The notes beneath the pieces were generated by a model. That model did not search any database. It saw nothing but the letters and a program-made list of their open reading frames with translations, and was not told the origin of the DNA. This document shows, one piece after another, positions 1-8,700 of a DNA stretch of 64,000 nt; position 1 is the stretch's first letter; every line of letters starts with the position of its first letter. A program made the translations under genes and the position numbers. Origin of the DNA: JBDIAG01 sp047974565 (GTDB lineage Bacteria; Actinomycetota; Actinomycetes; Actinomycetales; CAWJMD01); contig JBKECN010000096.1 in NCBI GenBank assembly GCA_047974565.1, positions 1-64,000 on the forward strand. The letters are read 5' to 3'.

Positions 1-1317
1 GGCACCTTGGCCGAGGGTTCCTTGTCGGTGGGCGCCCAGGTGGAGGTCGACGGCCGCCTGCGGCGGGTCCGCGGACTCCAGTCACTGGACACCCCGCACG
101 ACCGGATATCCGCGGTGGCCCGGGTGGCCGTCAATCTCGCCGACCTGCCGGCCCGTGAGGTGGGCCGGGGCAGTGTGCTGCTGGCACCGGGCGCCTGGCC
201 CAGCACCAGCCTCGTTGACGTGCGGATCCTGGCGGGCGTGGCCGAAGCCGGCTCGCACTCCGGCGGCCCGGTCGGGCGGGCCGGTATCTGCGAGGAGGCA
301 GCCGCCGGTGACCTGCCCGCCGAGTTGATGATGCATGTGGGCACCCGGGCGGTCCAGGTGCGGGTGCGCCCCCTGGGCGGGGACGTCGCGCGCCTCGGCT
401 GGGCAGATCCACTGCCGCTGGCGGCGGGCGATCGTGTCATCCTGCGAAACCCGGGTACCCAGCAGATCCTCTGCGGCGCGGTCGTTCTCGACGCCGAGCC
501 GCCCGCGCTGCGGCGGCGCGGCGCGGCCCGAGCCCGGGCCGGCGAACTACGCGACGCGACAGGGACTTTCGACCTCGCCGCCGAGGTCGGCCGGCGCGGC
601 ATGCTCTCCACCGCGGACGTGTACCGGCTCACCGGGCAACGATCCGCCGGCGACCAGTCGGACGGTGTGCACTCGGACGGTGCGCAATCCGACAGTGTGC
701 AGCCGGACGGTGTGCACTCGGACGGTGTGCTACGGCACGGGGACTATCTCGTCTCGACGACCCAATGGCAGCGCTGGTCGGCGGCGTTGCTGGCGGCGGT
801 GGACCAGGCGAGCGCTCGTCGTCCGCTCGAACCCGGCCTGCCGCAGCGGGTTGCGGCGAGCACGCTGGCTCTGCCGGACCCGGGCCTGCTGATCCCGCTG
901 TCCGCGGATGCGGGTCTGCAGATCGTCGCGGGGCAGGTGCTGCGACCCGGTGCCGCCCCCGATCTGGGGCCTGCCGAGCAGGGTCTACGGGCGATCGAGG
1001 ACGACCTGCGGGCACGTCCGTTCGCGGCTCCCGAGCGCGATGCCCTGGACGCCGCCGGCCTGGGGGCTCGCGAGCTGGCGGCCGCCGCACGCCTGGGCCG
1101 GGTGGTGCGCCTGCCCGGCGACATCGTCCTGCTGCCCGACGCCCCGGCCCGAGCGATGCGTGAACTGGCCGCGCTCCCACAGCCTTTCACCCTCAGCGAC
1201 GCCCGGCAGGCGTTGGATTCGACCCGCCGGGTGGTGATCCCACTGCTGGAGCACCTGGACGGGCGTGGCTGGACCCGCCGGGTGGACAGCCAGCATCGTC
1301 AGGTGGTGCGCGGGTAG
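1..1317 (+). CDS. selB: Selenocysteine-specific elongation factor SelB, 3' part
   Basis: SelB is the GTPase-type factor that delivers selenocysteyl-tRNA to UGA codons followed by a SECIS hairpin. The reading frame is open at base 1, so the G domain lies outside the window and the apparent TTG start at base 7 is not a real start. What remains is the EF-Tu-like domain II/III part (VRGLQSL, VAVNLA, PGAW, ILRNPGTQQILCGAVVLD) and then the winged-helix repeats that bind SECIS RNA. Between them, near base 658, sits a 15-bp minisatellite giving five SDGVH-like units, which is not typical of the family. selA, selD, tRNA-Sec and a selenoprotein gene are not visible here and probably lie upstream. The family call is firm; the GTPase motifs cannot be checked. 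Confidence 0.9.
   Translation, partial: GTLAEGSLSVGAQVEVDGRLRRVRGLQSLDTPHDRISAVARVAVNLADLPAREVGRGSVLLAPGAWPSTSLVDVRILAGVAEAGSHSGGPVGRAGICEEAAAGDLPAELMMHVGTRAVQVRVRPLGGDVARLGWADPLPLAAGDRVILRNPGTQQILCGAVVLDAEPPALRRRGAARARAGELRDATGTFDLAAEVGRRGMLSTADVYRLTGQRSAGDQSDGVHSDGAQSDSVQPDGVHSDGVLRHGDYLVSTTQWQRWSAALLAAVDQASARRPLEPGLPQRVAASTLALPDPGLLIPLSADAGLQIVAGQVLRPGAAPDLGPAEQGLRAIEDDLRARPFAAPERDALDAAGLGARELAAAARLGRVVRLPGDIVLLPDAPARAMRELAALPQPFTLSDARQALDSTRRVVIPLLEHLDGRGWTRRVDSQHRQVVRG
658..732 (+). repeat. 15-bp tandem repeat inside selB (5 copies)
   Basis: Five consecutive 15-bp units close to TCGGACGGTGTGCAC. The unit is a multiple of three, so it stays in frame and adds five pentapeptides of the form S/P-D-G/S-V/A-H/Q/L between the barrel domains and the winged-helix part of SelB, a position that tolerates linkers. 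Confidence 0.9.
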
Positions 1318-1468
1318 CACTCGGGCAGCGCGTCGGACCCGCCGGGTGGAGAGGCCAGCCTCGTCGGTTGCAGAGCGAGCCTCGTCACGGTCCAGCGCGA
1401 GCCGGCTGCCACCGCACATCGTCAGTCGCCCCGACCTCCGCGTCGGGTGATCGGATGCGACCGAGCCG

Positions 1469-4400
1469 TCAACCCACGGGTGCGCGCAACCGCGCCTGCA
1501 AATCGAAGGTGGCCTGCTGGGCCGGGACGTCCAGATCGCCGAGCATCTCGAAGCAGCGATCCAGGGAGCGCATGGCCGAAGCCCGGTCGCCCAGGGCCAT
1601 CTCCGCGCGCACCAGCACGTGGTATGCCTCCTCTGACCAGCGCTCGTGACTCAGCGCCGTGTGCGCCAAGGCCTGCGCCTCGCCCGGCTCTCCGGTGGCC
1701 AGCAGGAGGTTCCCGGCACGCACCAAGGCCGCGATCACCCGGGTGCGGACCCGGTCCTGCTCGGTGACGATCCAGGGCTCGGGGGTGAGGTCCGCGCACA
1801 GGTCGCCCCGGTACCAGCCGGCCGCTTGCCGATACTCGCTGAGGGCCAGGGTCGGGGTGCCCTGCTGCTCGGCGTGGTCGGCCCGGTCCAACTGCTCCTC
1901 CAGCCGCCACAGGTCGATGGTCAACCGGGCCGTGGGATGCAGTTCGAGCATCGTGCCGCGGGCCCGCAGGAAGTACGGCGGGTCGCGTTCGTCCCGGTCC
2001 GGCTCGAGCACCTGCTGCAGGTAGTTCAACGTCACCCGAAGGTTGCGGGCGGCGACCGTCTCGTCGACGTCCGGCCACAACATCCCGGCCGCGGTGTGCC
2101 GGGGGACAGCCCGGCGCACGGCCAGCAGACCGAGTAGTTGGCGGACCCGCTCGCGCCGCAGATGGGGATGGTCGACGTCCACCCCGTCTCGGGTCACGCT
2201 CAAGGGCCCCAGGACGCGAATGGTCAGGCTGTGGGTCGGCACCGCCGGCACCATGGTGAGCATCTTGCGGGCCGCCTTGCCCAGCCGGGTGTCGTCGTCC
2301 GCGCCGAGCCGGTGCAGCAACGGACGGGCCCGAGAACCGATCTGCCGGACCACCTGGACCCCCTCGGTGCGCCCGGCGGCGAGCAGGCCGACGCCCACCA
2401 GCACGGTCCACCCGATCGGCAGTTGCCCAGGGCTGGGCAGGTCCGCCTGGTCCAGAGCCTTGACTGCGTCCAGCCTGGTCCCCTCGCGCAGTGCGACCAC
2501 CGCGCGGGCCTGGACTCGGCTTCGGGCCAGTTCGCCGGTGATCTCGTAGCCGTCCCAGCGGTCCCGGCTGGCCGGATCCAGGACGTACTGCAGTATCAGT
2601 GTTGCCGGGCAGATCCGCAGCAGGGCAAGGGGATTGGCCATCCGGTGGGTACCCACCCCGCCCACCAGCCGAGCGGCCAGCAGATCGTCGTCGCCAGCGG
2701 CCACCGCGGCCTCGGCGAAGGCCCCGGCAAGCGGGGCCCAGGGCAGGTGCGACACGGTGACCAGATGCCGGATCCGCTGAAGCAGGGTGTCCGCCTCGCC
2801 GGTGGCTCCGGTGAACTGGGCCAGGATCAGGGCGGTCAGCAGGTGTCGCGGCGAGCGGACCACCGAGTCGTCGGTCTCGTCCAGCAGCAGGCCCGCATGC
2901 TCGCGGGCGACGGGGATCTCGCCGAGCAGTCGGTGCGCCTCGACCAGTTCGCAGCGCACCGAACTGCGCAGTGCCGGGGCTGCGTCGTCCACGACCTCAC
3001 GGGCGAAGGTCGCCGCCTGGGCGGCCTCACCCATGGTCAGCAGCAGATGAGCCTGCAGCCAGCCGACCAGCACGGCATTCGGCCCCGGCGGGACCGGGCC
3101 GACGTGGGCCAACTCCGCCTTGGCGGCGGCGGGCGAGGGGGCCAGCAGCGCCCGGCCCAGGGTCGCGAACACCGACGCCCGGTGCGCCTGGGCGGCCAGT
3201 TCCTGCCAACGTGCAACGATCTCCAGCACTTCAGGCCGGTTCTGCCAGAAGTAGACGTGGAAAAGACTGACCAGGGCAGCGAGTTCGCCGTCGACGTTGC
3301 CGTCCTGGCGAAAACCGCGGGCGGCCAGGTCGAAGTGGTCTCCCGCCGTCGCCGGGTCCTCCCCCTTGAGGGCGCTGCCCAGAAGCAACTGCCCGACCGG
3401 CGCGGACTGCAGGGCCGCGGGCAGTCGGGCGTACCACCGCATCAGGACGTCGGCGGACACCTCCGCCGCGATCCCCGAGCAGGCCCGGATCACCACGGGT
3501 TCCAGCCCCTGCCAGTCGGCCAGGTCGATGGTGAGACGAACCGCCTGACGAATCATGCCGCGGTCGGCGAGCGCCGCGGGGGCGCTGGTCAGGGCGGCAC
3601 GCACGTGAGGATCCAGCGGCAGGGCGGCCAGGGCCTGCTGCCACAACGGGTGCACCGACCACCAGCCGCCGGCGGTGACGGTGGTCAGTGGCAGGTCGGC
3701 GAGCACCGCGGTGAGGGTGACCGGGCGTTGCAGCAGGTCGGTGAGCAGGGCGTCGTCCGCGGCATGTACTCGCGCCAGCAGTTGCAGGACGCAAAGCTGA
3801 TCCTCGCGCAGGCCCGCCAACACCTCCTGCCACAGGTAGTCGACCAGCTCACGCCGTCCGGTGCTGGCCACCAATTCGGCCAGTGCCGGCCAGCCGTCCA
3901 AGTCGTGGACGAGATTGGTTGGTACCCGGCGACTGTCGGCGAAAGAGGCCAGTTCGGCGGCTGCGAAGGCCAAGGTGTCCTCGCGCACGATGAGGGCGCG
4001 GCCGGCGGCCACGTCGCGCATCATCGGAACCCGCAGGGGTGGTCTTGTCGACAAGACCAGATGTCCGGTGGCGGGCAGGTGTTCGGGCAGGGCATGCACC
4101 AGCCGGGCGCCGGGGCTGTTCGGGGTCAGGGTGTGCACGTCGTCGAGCAGCAAGGCGATCTGCTGCGGCGCCAGGGACACCACGGCCTCAGCGACCAGGC
4201 GGGCGGCCTGCACCGGATCGGTGGGCAGGTCTGCCGGCGTGGCGGCATCGAGACCGGCGAGCAGGTCGGTGAGCAGCACCGACAGCGCGTCGTGGTCGCT
4301 GGTGCATCCCACCCACACGTCGAGGCCGCGGGGGGACAGCCGGTTCTCGGTGAACGCCTGCGCCAGCAGGGTGCTCTTGCCGAATCCGGCGGAGGCGACG

Positions 4401-4513
4401 ACGGCAAGGGCACGCACCTCGAATCGCCGCTGCATGAGGCTGAGGAGGCGCGGGCGGGTGATCGGGGGTCGGCTCGGTGCCGGGGGCCCAGGGGCAAACG
4501 CCACGCTTGCCAT
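1469..4513 (-). CDS. STAND ATPase / SARP-type transcriptional regulator
   Basis: A 1014-residue regulator. The N-terminus is a MalT-like signal-transduction ATPase with Walker A at 40-48 (ASAGFGKST) and Walker B at 121-127 (LLLDDVH). A long alpha-helical, TPR-like middle follows. The last 254 residues are an OmpR-type winged helix (about 761-860, starting HSLTIRVLGPLSV) and a bacterial transcriptional activator domain (BTAD). Classical AfsR-type SARPs carry the DNA-binding part first, so this is the reversed arrangement. The start is the ATG at 4513; longer in-frame starts would run into the P450 gene, which ends at 4588. The gene lies downstream of, and co-oriented with, the sigma-DyP-P450 genes, so it may control or belong to that block, but this is inferred from position only. 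No strong ribosome binding site is visible. Confidence 0.75.
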   Translation of the reverse strand: MASVAFAPGPPAPSRPPITRPRLLSLMQRRFEVRALAVVASAGFGKSTLLAQAFTENRLSPRGLDVWVGCTSDHDALSVLLTDLLAGLDAATPADLPTDPVQAARLVAEAVVSLAPQQIALLLDDVHTLTPNSPGARLVHALPEHLPATGHLVLSTRPPLRVPMMRDVAAGRALIVREDTLAFAAAELASFADSRRVPTNLVHDLDGWPALAELVASTGRRELVDYLWQEVLAGLREDQLCVLQLLARVHAADDALLTDLLQRPVTLTAVLADLPLTTVTAGGWWSVHPLWQQALAALPLDPHVRAALTSAPAALADRGMIRQAVRLTIDLADWQGLEPVVIRACSGIAAEVSADVLMRWYARLPAALQSAPVGQLLLGSALKGEDPATAGDHFDLAARGFRQDGNVDGELAALVSLFHVYFWQNRPEVLEIVARWQELAAQAHRASVFATLGRALLAPSPAAAKAELAHVGPVPPGPNAVLVGWLQAHLLLTMGEAAQAATFAREVVDDAAPALRSSVRCELVEAHRLLGEIPVAREHAGLLLDETDDSVVRSPRHLLTALILAQFTGATGEADTLLQRIRHLVTVSHLPWAPLAGAFAEAAVAAGDDDLLAARLVGGVGTHRMANPLALLRICPATLILQYVLDPASRDRWDGYEITGELARSRVQARAVVALREGTRLDAVKALDQADLPSPGQLPIGWTVLVGVGLLAAGRTEGVQVVRQIGSRARPLLHRLGADDDTRLGKAARKMLTMVPAVPTHSLTIRVLGPLSVTRDGVDVDHPHLRRERVRQLLGLLAVRRAVPRHTAAGMLWPDVDETVAARNLRVTLNYLQQVLEPDRDERDPPYFLRARGTMLELHPTARLTIDLWRLEEQLDRADHAEQQGTPTLALSEYRQAAGWYRGDLCADLTPEPWIVTEQDRVRTRVIAALVRAGNLLLATGEPGEAQALAHTALSHERWSEEAYHVLVRAEMALGDRASAMRSLDRCFEMLGDLDVPAQQATFDLQARLRAPVG

Positions 4514-4587
4514 CTTATGCCCGGTATGGCGTCGGGGTGCGCCGGCCACTCCCGAGCCTGCGTGACCTCCCGGACTGCGATACGGCC

Positions 4588-5955
4588 CTACCACGTGGAT
4601 AGGAGGACGACGAGGCGATCTGGAGCCGAACCCGACATCACCAGATCGCCCTGCGGGCTCGGCGCCCGGCGCAGGCCTGGTTCGCGCCACAGGGCCTGCA
4701 GGGCGGGCACGATGACCTGACGCGCCAGGTGCTCACCCAGACACCGGTGCGGTCCCAGGCCGAAGTGCAGGTATGTGTCGACGGGACGATCGGTACGGAA
4801 ATCCTTCGGTGCGGGTACTCGGGCCGGATCGTGCTGTGCGGCCATCGTGCTGACCAGCAGGGTTCGGGAGTTGTCGTGGGTGTCTGCCCGGACCAGCCCG
4901 GGGTTCTGCGGCCGAAATCGCAGCGCCTCCTGGGCATAGGCCCAGATCCGGTCGGCGTCGCCGGCTCGGGCGGCGTCCGCGATGCCTCGGCGCGGGTCGT
5001 CGGAGGCGGCGCGGGGGTCGAGCAGGCAGTAGTCGACGATGCGCGCCAGCGACTCGGTGATGGTGGGTACGGTGGCGACGATGAGTCCCACGCGGGCGAT
5101 CACCTCGTGCCGGGGGTCTGGCGCATCGTCGCCGGTCGGGTTCGCGGCGGTGTGCGGCGGGGGTTGGCTGCCCCCCTGCCCGCCGTCCTGCTCGCCGTTC
5201 TGATCCGCTCCCATCGATGCGTCTACCGGGGCGGGGTTCTGATCGAGCAGTCGCCCGGCCAGCCCCTGGGCGGCCCGGCGGCCGCGCGCACGGATCGCCG
5301 GGTCGCCGATGATGTTGAGGAAGCACCCCTCGAAGATCGCGATCGTCTCCTCGGCGATGGTGTCGGGGTCGGACTCCGCCAGCCCCAGGTAGCGGGTGGC
5401 GAAGGCACCGGTCAGCGGTCTGGCGTACTCGCGCACCACGTCCAGTCGTCCGTCCACCCGGGCCCGCTCGAGCAGGAGCTGGCAGGCGCGCCCGGCCCAG
5501 TCGGCGACCTCAGCCGGGTCCAGGTCCTGCACCACCTCGGCCAGGTCGGCCCGAGCCAGGGAGTGCTCGGCACCATCCAGCCCGAGGGCGAACGGGCCCA
5601 GCAGCCGGCTCATCTCGGTTCCGTAGGGGGTCACTCGGTATCGGTCGTCGTCCTGGAGAACGTGGATCACGTCCGCCGATTCGGTCACCAGCGTCACCGG
5701 GCCGAGCTTGAGCCGGCGTCGGAGCCGACGCAGCAAGCCCAGTGCCCCTACCGCAGGATCGGTGATCAGTTGCTCCAGGCGGACGTGGAACACCTGCCGG
5801 CCGCAGCGTGCCAGGTCGGTCGGCAGGGCCAGGACGGCTCGTCCTGCGGCGGGAGCCACCAAGTGTGGCTTCAGCTCCTTCAGCAGCGACAGCCCTTGAT
5901 GCGCGGCCAATCTCGACGAGGCTGCCTGACCCGTGGATTCTTGCTGATTCGACAC
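4588..5955 (-). CDS. Cytochrome P450 with atypical I-helix
   Basis: A 455-residue haem-thiolate enzyme. The haem loop FGLGPHRCLGEHLAR begins at 398, with the ligand Cys at 405, and the K-helix ExxR is EALR at 343-346. The I-helix segment reads VATVPT (293-298): Pro stands where the acid of the usual A-G-x-E/D-T sits, although Thr is kept. Before it lies a Gln/Gly/Pro-rich insert (about residues 245-285). The GTG at 5955 is preceded by GGGAGGAA at good spacing. The gene follows the DyP gene by 109 nt. No ferredoxin or reductase gene is nearby. Loss of the acid, together with a peroxidase neighbour, suggests peroxide-driven or isomerase-type chemistry, but this is inference and the substrate is unknown. 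Confidence 0.85.
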   Translation of the reverse strand: MSNQQESTGQAASSRLAAHQGLSLLKELKPHLVAPAAGRAVLALPTDLARCGRQVFHVRLEQLITDPAVGALGLLRRLRRRLKLGPVTLVTESADVIHVLQDDDRYRVTPYGTEMSRLLGPFALGLDGAEHSLARADLAEVVQDLDPAEVADWAGRACQLLLERARVDGRLDVVREYARPLTGAFATRYLGLAESDPDTIAEETIAIFEGCFLNIIGDPAIRARGRRAAQGLAGRLLDQNPAPVDASMGADQNGEQDGGQGGSQPPPHTAANPTGDDAPDPRHEVIARVGLIVATVPTITESLARIVDYCLLDPRAASDDPRRGIADAARAGDADRIWAYAQEALRFRPQNPGLVRADTHDNSRTLLVSTMAAQHDPARVPAPKDFRTDRPVDTYLHFGLGPHRCLGEHLARQVIVPALQALWREPGLRRAPSPQGDLVMSGSAPDRLVVLLSTW

Positions 5956-6064
5956 CTGCGGTTCCTCCCGTCGTGTCGGACCCGTGTGCGGTGGACAGAG
6001 TCTTGGTGTCCGGCCTGCCGTGGGGTGGGCGCTGCCGGGGTTCGATCGCCACCGACCTGGCGAC

Positions 6065-7501
6065 TCAGATGGCGCTGAGGTGAGTACGGTACAGATCGGC
6101 GACCCGGGCGATGGAGCGCAGCGCCGCGATGCCCGGCACGAGGAAGTACTCACCGCCCCGGCTGGTGACGCAGGCGCCCGCGTCGAGCCAGCCCTGAGTC
6201 GGCTCGGCGTCGACACTCGGCAGTTGCACGTGCATCGGGCTTGTGCCGGGCGACAACACCGGATCCCGGCTGGTGCCGAGGGCGAAGACGTTCCCATCCA
6301 TCAACCACTGGGTCTGGACGAACTCGAACTGGGACTCGATGCTGGCCTGGTAACAGGCGAAGAGCAAGCCGGGACGATCCTGGTCACCGCGGCCGGAACC
6401 GTCCTGGGCGGGGCTCCCGTACGGAATGCCGCGCCGCATGATCCGATGCCGCTGCTCGAGTCTGCCCTCGAAGTTCAGTGACCCTCGCGGGTTGGCGCGA
6501 CGCACATGGGAGCCGACCGGGCAGAAGGTTCCGGGATCGTCGGCGAAGTCGAAGGCGACCGCTGCGGGGTCCGTGGACGTCGTCACCGCGCCGCCCGGGG
6601 AGGCGGGCCGGTCCGCAGGTGACGACCAGCCGGGCGCCAGACCCGGGTGACCGTCCCGAGTCAGCGGGGTGCCGTCCCGCCACCGGCCCATCAGTTTGGC
6701 GCGCACCACCTCCGGGTCCAGACCGGTACGTTGGCACGCCCGGTCGACCATCGATTCGAAGGCAGGCACGTTCTGCTCGAGTTTCCGGATCACCAGGTAC
6801 GACCCGTTCCTGGTCAGGCCCTGCGCCTGGCGCATCCGGGTGCCGTCCCGACCGGGCAGGCCGAGGACGAACTCTCCGGCCGGCACCGGGTCAGCCGGGC
6901 GCCGGCTGGTACGGGGCGCACACTCGGGCACCTGGGGGTTGGACAGCCCGTCCACGAACCCGAAGTGTTCCTTGCCACCGGGGAGTCGTCGTCCCTGGAC
7001 GCTGCCGTCCAGTTCTCGCAAGCCGAACTGCCATGCCTGGCAGCGGAGTTCGGCCACCCGCTCGTCCACGTCGGCGGCCGGACCACTCACCATGAGAACC
7101 AGATGCAGGTCCCTGTCGGTGCCGAAGGGCGCATGCCAGTCGCTGGGCACCTCACGTCCCTCCGCCGGGTCAAGGGTGACCGGATCGCCGAGCATCCGAG
7201 CCCGGCCGGCCATGCCCTGGCGGAAGGCCGGGGACAACTGCGCCAGGGCGCGCTGAGGGACACCGAGCACCGCCAGGCCGGTGCAACTGAAGCCGATGTT
7301 GAGCGCCACCCCGCTGGGGGCAGCGTCAGCCGTGGTCACCGAGGCGGCCAGGTCGTGCAGCCACTCGCGGGCCGCCTCCTGGTCGCAGATCGTCCAGAAC
7401 AGATAGGTGGTGGCCTCGCACCGGTAACCGCGCAGGATGTTCCCCTGGATGTCGTCCAGGTCGGGTCGGGCGGGATTCGGGGTCACGGGCAGCAGGGTCA
7501 T
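6065..7501 (-). CDS. DyP-type haem peroxidase
   Basis: A 478-residue dye-decolorizing-type peroxidase. The family GxxDG motif is GFVDG at 181-185, with the catalytic Asp at 184. The proximal haem His is His332 in SHVRRANPR, and the distal part contains NGSYLVIRKL (232-241). The length fits the larger DyP classes. There is no Tat or Sec signal, so it is probably cytoplasmic. The start ATG at 7501 overlaps the stop of the upstream gene in an ATGA quartet, which implies translational coupling. Such enzymes oxidise bulky substrates with hydrogen peroxide; the substrate here is unknown. The P450 follows on the same strand. Confidence 0.92.
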   Translation of the reverse strand: MTLLPVTPNPARPDLDDIQGNILRGYRCEATTYLFWTICDQEAAREWLHDLAASVTTADAAPSGVALNIGFSCTGLAVLGVPQRALAQLSPAFRQGMAGRARMLGDPVTLDPAEGREVPSDWHAPFGTDRDLHLVLMVSGPAADVDERVAELRCQAWQFGLRELDGSVQGRRLPGGKEHFGFVDGLSNPQVPECAPRTSRRPADPVPAGEFVLGLPGRDGTRMRQAQGLTRNGSYLVIRKLEQNVPAFESMVDRACQRTGLDPEVVRAKLMGRWRDGTPLTRDGHPGLAPGWSSPADRPASPGGAVTTSTDPAAVAFDFADDPGTFCPVGSHVRRANPRGSLNFEGRLEQRHRIMRRGIPYGSPAQDGSGRGDQDRPGLLFACYQASIESQFEFVQTQWLMDGNVFALGTSRDPVLSPGTSPMHVQLPSVDAEPTQGWLDAGACVTSRGGEYFLVPGIAALRSIARVADLYRTHLSAI

Positions 7502-8700
7502 CGGCCGAACTCCTCGGTGAAGGCGGGCAGCAGAGCCTCGGGTGCGTCCAGGGCGTGGGCGCGGGCGAAGTCGGTCAGGCGGATGGCCTGCGCCAGGGCG
7601 CTGCGGACCGTCGCCACGTCGGCCTCGGGGTATCCGCAATAGAAGCGGCTGGTCGGGATGCGTTGTGGGCTCAGGTACCAGAGGAACTCGTCCTCCCCGG
7701 CCTGGACCGGGTAACCCAGACAGTGCTCGAAGACGCGCTCGCGGGCTGCGCCCAGACCGCGGTACAGCGCCCGGATCGCGGCCTCCGCCTGGTCGCCGGC
7801 TCCCGCGATGGTGTCGCTGGTGGTGGTGGTGAGCAGGTAGGGATGGCGCCACCGGTCAGGCTCCCGGCACGGCGGGTCCAGGACGACCCACCGGGCGAAG
7901 TGCACGCCCGGCATCCGGGCGAACGGGCTGTGGGTGCCCGACCCGAGATCGGCCAGCACCTGCCGCAACTGGCTCACCCGCCCGTCGCGGATCGGGGACA
8001 TCAGGGTCAGGGCGTACTTCCCGCCGCTGACGTCCGGATCGGTGCCACCGGGCTGCTTGGCCGGCACGGGGCGGCAGGACAGCGCGTGGACCGCGGACCT
8101 CCAGGCGGCTCGCACCGCGTCGGGATCTGGCGAGTCACCCAGGTCGGCGATACCGCTCAGTGCATCCCGGACGGCGAGTGCCTGGAGGATCTCGGTGTTC
8201 GATGCGTGCGGCAAGGCTGCGTAGTAGTGGTCTGCCTCGACGCTGGCCGCGCCCACGAAGTTCACGAAGTCCCGGCCCGGGATGGGACGCGTCAGCCGGC
8301 ACATCCGGCTGCGGCGGGCATCCTCGGGGTAGTTGGGGAAGTTCGGCGTGCTGTTCCAGATCAGCCGCATCCGGGTGGTGAGGATGTCGGCGAAGGCCTC
8401 GAGGTAGGCATCCAGCGGTCCGTTGTAATTGGACTCGAACAGCAGGTAGTCGTGTCGCAGTCTCTCGCCGGGCAGGCCGGGGATGACCGCCCACCGGGCC
8501 GCCTGGATGAACGACAGGTCCTGCAATTCCTGCGACTTACCCCAGGGGGTTTGCGGCACGACCGTCAGCACCGCCCGGACGAAGGGCGTCCAGCCGTGGC
8601 TGATCTGGCTGATCACGGTCAGCGGCGTGGTCCGCGCCAGGCCGGGGGCCGGGTCCGGGCTCGGTGCTCGGCCCGGGCGCGCGCGTACCTTGACGCTCAC
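7498..8700 (-). CDS. Uncharacterised protein, possible dimeric alpha-beta barrel, DyP partner
   Basis: I do not recognise a named family for this 400-residue protein. It appears to contain two similar halves: one around HDYLLFESNYNGPLDAYLEA (about 82-101), the other around FARWVVLDPP and PYLLTTTTSD (about 240-270). The pattern of a strand-rich segment followed by an amphipathic helix resembles the dimeric alpha+beta barrel fold that DyP enzymes also use, so it may be a haem-free or diverged relative. This is fold guesswork from sequence rhythm only. It begins with GTG at 8700, in a GTGA overlap with the sigma factor stop, and its own stop overlaps the DyP start. It is thus translationally locked between the regulator and the peroxidase. 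Confidence 0.6.
   Translation of the reverse strand: MSVKVRARPGRAPSPDPAPGLARTTPLTVISQISHGWTPFVRAVLTVVPQTPWGKSQELQDLSFIQAARWAVIPGLPGERLRHDYLLFESNYNGPLDAYLEAFADILTTRMRLIWNSTPNFPNYPEDARRSRMCRLTRPIPGRDFVNFVGAASVEADHYYAALPHASNTEILQALAVRDALSGIADLGDSPDPDAVRAAWRSAVHALSCRPVPAKQPGGTDPDVSGGKYALTLMSPIRDGRVSQLRQVLADLGSGTHSPFARMPGVHFARWVVLDPPCREPDRWRHPYLLTTTTSDTIAGAGDQAEAAIRALYRGLGAARERVFEHCLGYPVQAGEDEFLWYLSPQRIPTSRFYCGYPEADVATVRSALAQAIRLTDFARAHALDAPEALLPAFTEEFGR

Noticed and set aside
1318..1468. tRNA-Sec gene next to selB
   Set aside because: No cloverleaf or long variable arm could be drawn in this gap.
4514..4690. N-terminal extension of the SARP regulator from 4690
   Set aside because: It would overlap the P450 3' end by about 100 nt and adds basic low-complexity sequence; the ATG at 4513 begins just before the conserved part.
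2138..4720. 860-codon open frame on the plus strand
   Set aside because: It is antisense to the SARP/STAND regulator, reads Gln/Gly/Pro-rich low-complexity sequence, and has no domain or ribosome binding site; high GC keeps antisense frames open.
5956..6297. N-terminal extension of the P450 from 6297
   Set aside because: It reads Cys/Ser/Arg-rich sequence antisense-like to the DyP end; GTG 5955 has a strong ribosome binding site.
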